A stretch of 64,000 nucleotides of DNA from CAZKRL01 sp964555295 (GTDB lineage Bacteria; Bacteroidota; Bacteroidia; Flavobacteriales_D; Sanyastnellaceae): the NCBI GenBank assembly GCA_964555295.1, contig CAZKRL010000008.1:28280-92279 (forward strand), read 5' to 3'. Numbering within the stretch: position 1 is the stretch's first letter; each line of letters starts with the position of its first letter. Below are positions 62,353-64,000 of this stretch, one piece after another. Below the pieces are notes generated by a model that saw only the letters and a program-made list of their open reading frames with translations, ran no database searches and was not told where the DNA came from. Made by a program: the position numbers and the translations under genes.

Positions 62353-63246
62353 TCACTTTCGATGTGTACCACACAAGCCTGAAGGATCTTTCGTAGTGTT
62401 TTTACAGCGGCTTCCGGACTTATTCATGGCGCTGCAGCGCACTGCAGTAGTTTCCTTTAAATTCTCCCTATCATTGACATGCCCGATATCCCACGTCCAG
62501 CATTCCAAGCAGAGTTTAGACTCTTTTGTATGAGCATCCGCGTAACCACTTAAAAAATCGATACCCACCATATTTTCAACGCTCTTAACCGATGTTGCAA
62601 AAACTTTTAGGTCACCATGTGCCTGCTGACTCAAGATAAAGGCAATCGACTCAAATTCCTTTCCCTTCAATCTATAAACTACTTTATAGTATTGCTCAGG
62701 CACAGACACCTGATTCGGTCCGATTTTCGCCAAACCTTCCGTTAAAACAGGCCCTGTGACCACCAATATAGAATCGTATTCTGAAGCCCATGAACGCACC
62801 AACGCTTCTAGCTGCTTCCATATTCCGCGATTAAAGCCAGGTAATTGAGGACTCATATTACTCAAAAAGAAGGATTCAGACATTGCTAACTCACTCCAAG
62901 CCATATCTGCGGCAGGAGCCAGATGTCCCCTGTCATAACCGCTGCCCGAATAATCCCTTAACTCCGCAGATCCTGTTTTCACCGAAGGATCTTCACGAAA
63001 ATCATTCCCTCTTTCAGTATTCGATATTGAATGTGCTCTAGTGTTCAAATAACTCACCCAATTCGCCTGCTCATGTGCCTCATTGTATGACAATGAGTAT
63101 GCTTGATGTTTCACCAATTCGTTTTGCTGATTTCGCAAGCAATGATGAACGGTCGTCAAACTCTGACTTCTGCAAAACAGAGCTAGAAGCATAAAAAAGG
63201 CGCCTATTGTGAGGCGCCTATTTTTATTTATCAAATTAAAAATCAT
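62353..63246 (-). CDS. Secreted DNA/RNA non-specific endonuclease
   Basis: A 297-residue exported nuclease of the NUC1/Serratia-nuclease (beta-beta-alpha-metal) family. The catalytic DRGH is in SGYDRGHLAPAADM (near residue 105), with the family's downstream block ESFFLSNMSPQLPGFNRGIW, where Asn is the metal ligand. A Cys/His-rich C-terminal extension (RCSAMNKSGSRCKNTT... LCGTHR) may bind zinc. The ATG at 63246 overlaps the upstream stop by 4 bp and gives a signal peptide with NKNRRLTIGAFFMLLALFC. A terminator-like hairpin lies inside that signal region, so an ATG at 63192 is also possible but would lose the basic n-region. Confidence 0.85.
   Translation of the reverse strand: MIFNLINKNRRLTIGAFFMLLALFCRSQSLTTVHHCLRNQQNELVKHQAYSLSYNEAHEQANWVSYLNTRAHSISNTERGNDFREDPSVKTGSAELRDYSGSGYDRGHLAPAADMAWSELAMSESFFLSNMSPQLPGFNRGIWKQLEALVRSWASEYDSILVVTGPVLTEGLAKIGPNQVSVPEQYYKVVYRLKGKEFESIAFILSQQAHGDLKVFATSVKSVENMVGIDFLSGYADAHTKESKLCLECWTWDIGHVNDRENLKETTAVRCSAMNKSGSRCKNTTKDPSGLCGTHRK
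63190..63222 (-). terminator. Terminator-like hairpin within the start of the nuclease gene
   Basis: Two AGGCGCCT copies separated by CACAAT form an 8-bp stem, followed on the minus strand by TTTTTT and then ATG (63192). It looks like the terminator of the upstream type IX-secreted gene, or an attenuator for the nuclease. Confidence 0.6.
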
Positions 63247-64000
63247 CTTACAATTTCAAATTTCTGAACTACGACCTTAGTGCCGAGGTCAATTCTCATA
63301 AAATAATAACCCGGAGAATACGCACTAACATCAAAATTTAACTGGCCCTCATGCCTGTATATTGCGCTATAAACTCTTCGTGAGGCTATATCATAGATTT
63401 CTATCTTACCCGCTTGTAAATTCCCTAAGTTCAGATATAGATTCGTATTAGCTGGGTTCGGATAGAGCAACAAACTTTCCAAAGAATTTATCGACTGTAT
63501 TCCAAGGGCAACTTGATATGTAATTATCGTATCGCAACCATCTGCAACGTCAATAGTAACAATTACAGATCCAGGTGAGAAGAGCGTATCACTTCCGACA
63601 ATCACACCCTGTTCGAAGCTTACTGAATCAGCCGATAGATTAACTAAGATTTCTGTAACGAATGAACAACTTCCATCATCGCATGTAGCGGCAGGATTAA
63701 AGTTACAAGCTGTGGCGTCTGTACAACCGTTGGGAAGAACACAAGAGCCATCATCGCATGTAGCGGCAGGATTAAAGTTACAAGCTGTGGCGTCTGTACA
63801 ACCGTTGGGAAGAACACAAGAGCCATCATCGCATGTAGCGGCAGGATTATAGTTACAAGCTGTGGCATCTGTACAACCGTTGGGAAGAACACAAGAGCCA
63901 TCGTCGCATGTAGCGGCAGGATTATAGTTACAAGCTGTGGCATCTGTACAACCATCTGGGAAAATGCAGTTGCCATCATCGCATAGAGCATCTGCGTTGT
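63243..64000 (-). CDS. Type IX-secreted protein with Cys-rich repeats (5' part outside window)
   Basis: The open frame runs from the window edge to the TGA at 63243, at least 252 residues; the start lies beyond 64000. The visible part begins with four to five 25-residue units of the kind GCTDATACNFNPAATCDDGS. A beta-rich segment with SADSVSFEQGVIVGSD and VIVTIDVADGCDTIITYQVA follows. The protein ends in a type IX sorting domain (LLLYPNPANTNLYLNL ... QKFEIVR). A shorter frame with an internal GTG start at 63605 is not the real start. It overlaps the nuclease start by 4 bp. Confidence 0.85.
   Translation of the reverse strand, partial: NADALCDDGNCIFPDGCTDATACNYNPAATCDDGSCVLPNGCTDATACNYNPAATCDDGSCVLPNGCTDATACNFNPAATCDDGSCVLPNGCTDATACNFNPAATCDDGSCSFVTEILVNLSADSVSFEQGVIVGSDTLFSPGSVIVTIDVADGCDTIITYQVALGIQSINSLESLLLYPNPANTNLYLNLGNLQAGKIEIYDIASRRVYSAIYRHEGQLNFDVSAYSPGYYFMRIDLGTKVVVQKFEIVR
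63672..64000 (-). repeat. 75-bp tandem repeats encoding 25-residue Cys modules
   Basis: The GCATGTAGCG block recurs at 63681, 63756, 63831 and 63906, exactly 75 bp apart, with a diverged unit beginning at 63981. The units differ by only a few synonymous or near-synonymous changes (AAA/ATA and GCG/GCA positions). The array continues past the window edge. Confidence 0.95.

Noticed and set aside
63605..63605. Start of a 120-codon protein at a GTG
   Set aside because: The frame is open upstream through the 75-bp repeats to the window edge, so this GTG is internal to a larger gene.
63672..64000. CRISPR array from the regular repeats at the right edge
   Set aside because: The 75-bp units are contiguous, coding and without variable spacers; they are tandem coding repeats.

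Overview
The window looks like part of a Bacteroidota chromosome, most likely an aquatic or marine member of the Flavobacteriales. The evidence is a PorQ-family type IX secretion gene, several exported proteins with type IX C-terminal sorting domains (xYPNPA... endings), Cys-rich GCxDxxACNYNP modules, FISUMP domains, a carboxypeptidase-regulatory-domain TonB receptor, DUF6175, a fused 2-oxoacid dehydrogenase E1, and -7 promoter elements of the Bacteroidota type TAnnTTTG. No phage, plasmid, insertion sequence, CRISPR array or rRNA operon was seen.

Layout. (1) 1-2786: uvrA. (2) 2811-8585, minus: a six-gene run of exported proteins of unknown job (LPP20-like, DUF6175, two tandem paralogues and others). 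(3) 8586-10141: a divergent DUF932-like gene behind a palindromic site. (4) 10194-13045, minus: DnaJ/TerB protein, two TPM-domain proteins, LemA and an unlisted 52-residue lipoprotein. (5) 13335-20098, plus: a tightly overlapping five-gene envelope operon in which two homologous secreted proteins flank a TonB-dependent receptor, followed by a FISUMP lipoprotein and a small beta-barrel. (6) 20831-22369: a type IX-secreted alpha/beta-hydrolase-fold protein that lacks the nucleophile serine. (7) 22476-26538, minus: sucC, rny, zapA and a zapB-like gene. (8) 26675-31395: an M23 peptidase and a large type IX-secreted protein. (9) 31459-36509, minus: recQ, an RlmI-like methyltransferase, a thioesterase, ribD and a fungal FCY1-like cytosine deaminase. 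(10) 36755-42590: a 1497-residue exported protein and lhgO. (11) 42634-44725, minus: an ECF sigma operon with anti-sigma-like, CpxP-like and Cys-rich proteins. (12) 44808-52914: porQ, the E1 fusion, pheT, gpmI and an orphan histidine kinase. (13) 53012-56944: a small exported protein and a FISUMP/formylglycine-enzyme-domain protein holding a perfect 297-bp internal repeat. (14) 57089-62122: an operon for an SMC-like condensin (MksB/MksF/MksE or JetC/A/B type) with a 50-codon gene inside it and no visible nuclease subunit. (15) 62145-64000: tRNA-Glu, a secreted nuclease and the 3' part of a type IX-secreted protein with 75-bp repeats.

The most interesting signals are the condensin operon with its unusual gene order; a 19-bp motif (TTGTAAATANNNTACAATC) placed at nearly the same distance before two unrelated genes 53 kb apart; the receptor flanked by paralogous secreted proteins; and an orphan intrinsic terminator at 36647-36680. 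All family assignments come from reading translated sequence and remembered family features. No database search was run.
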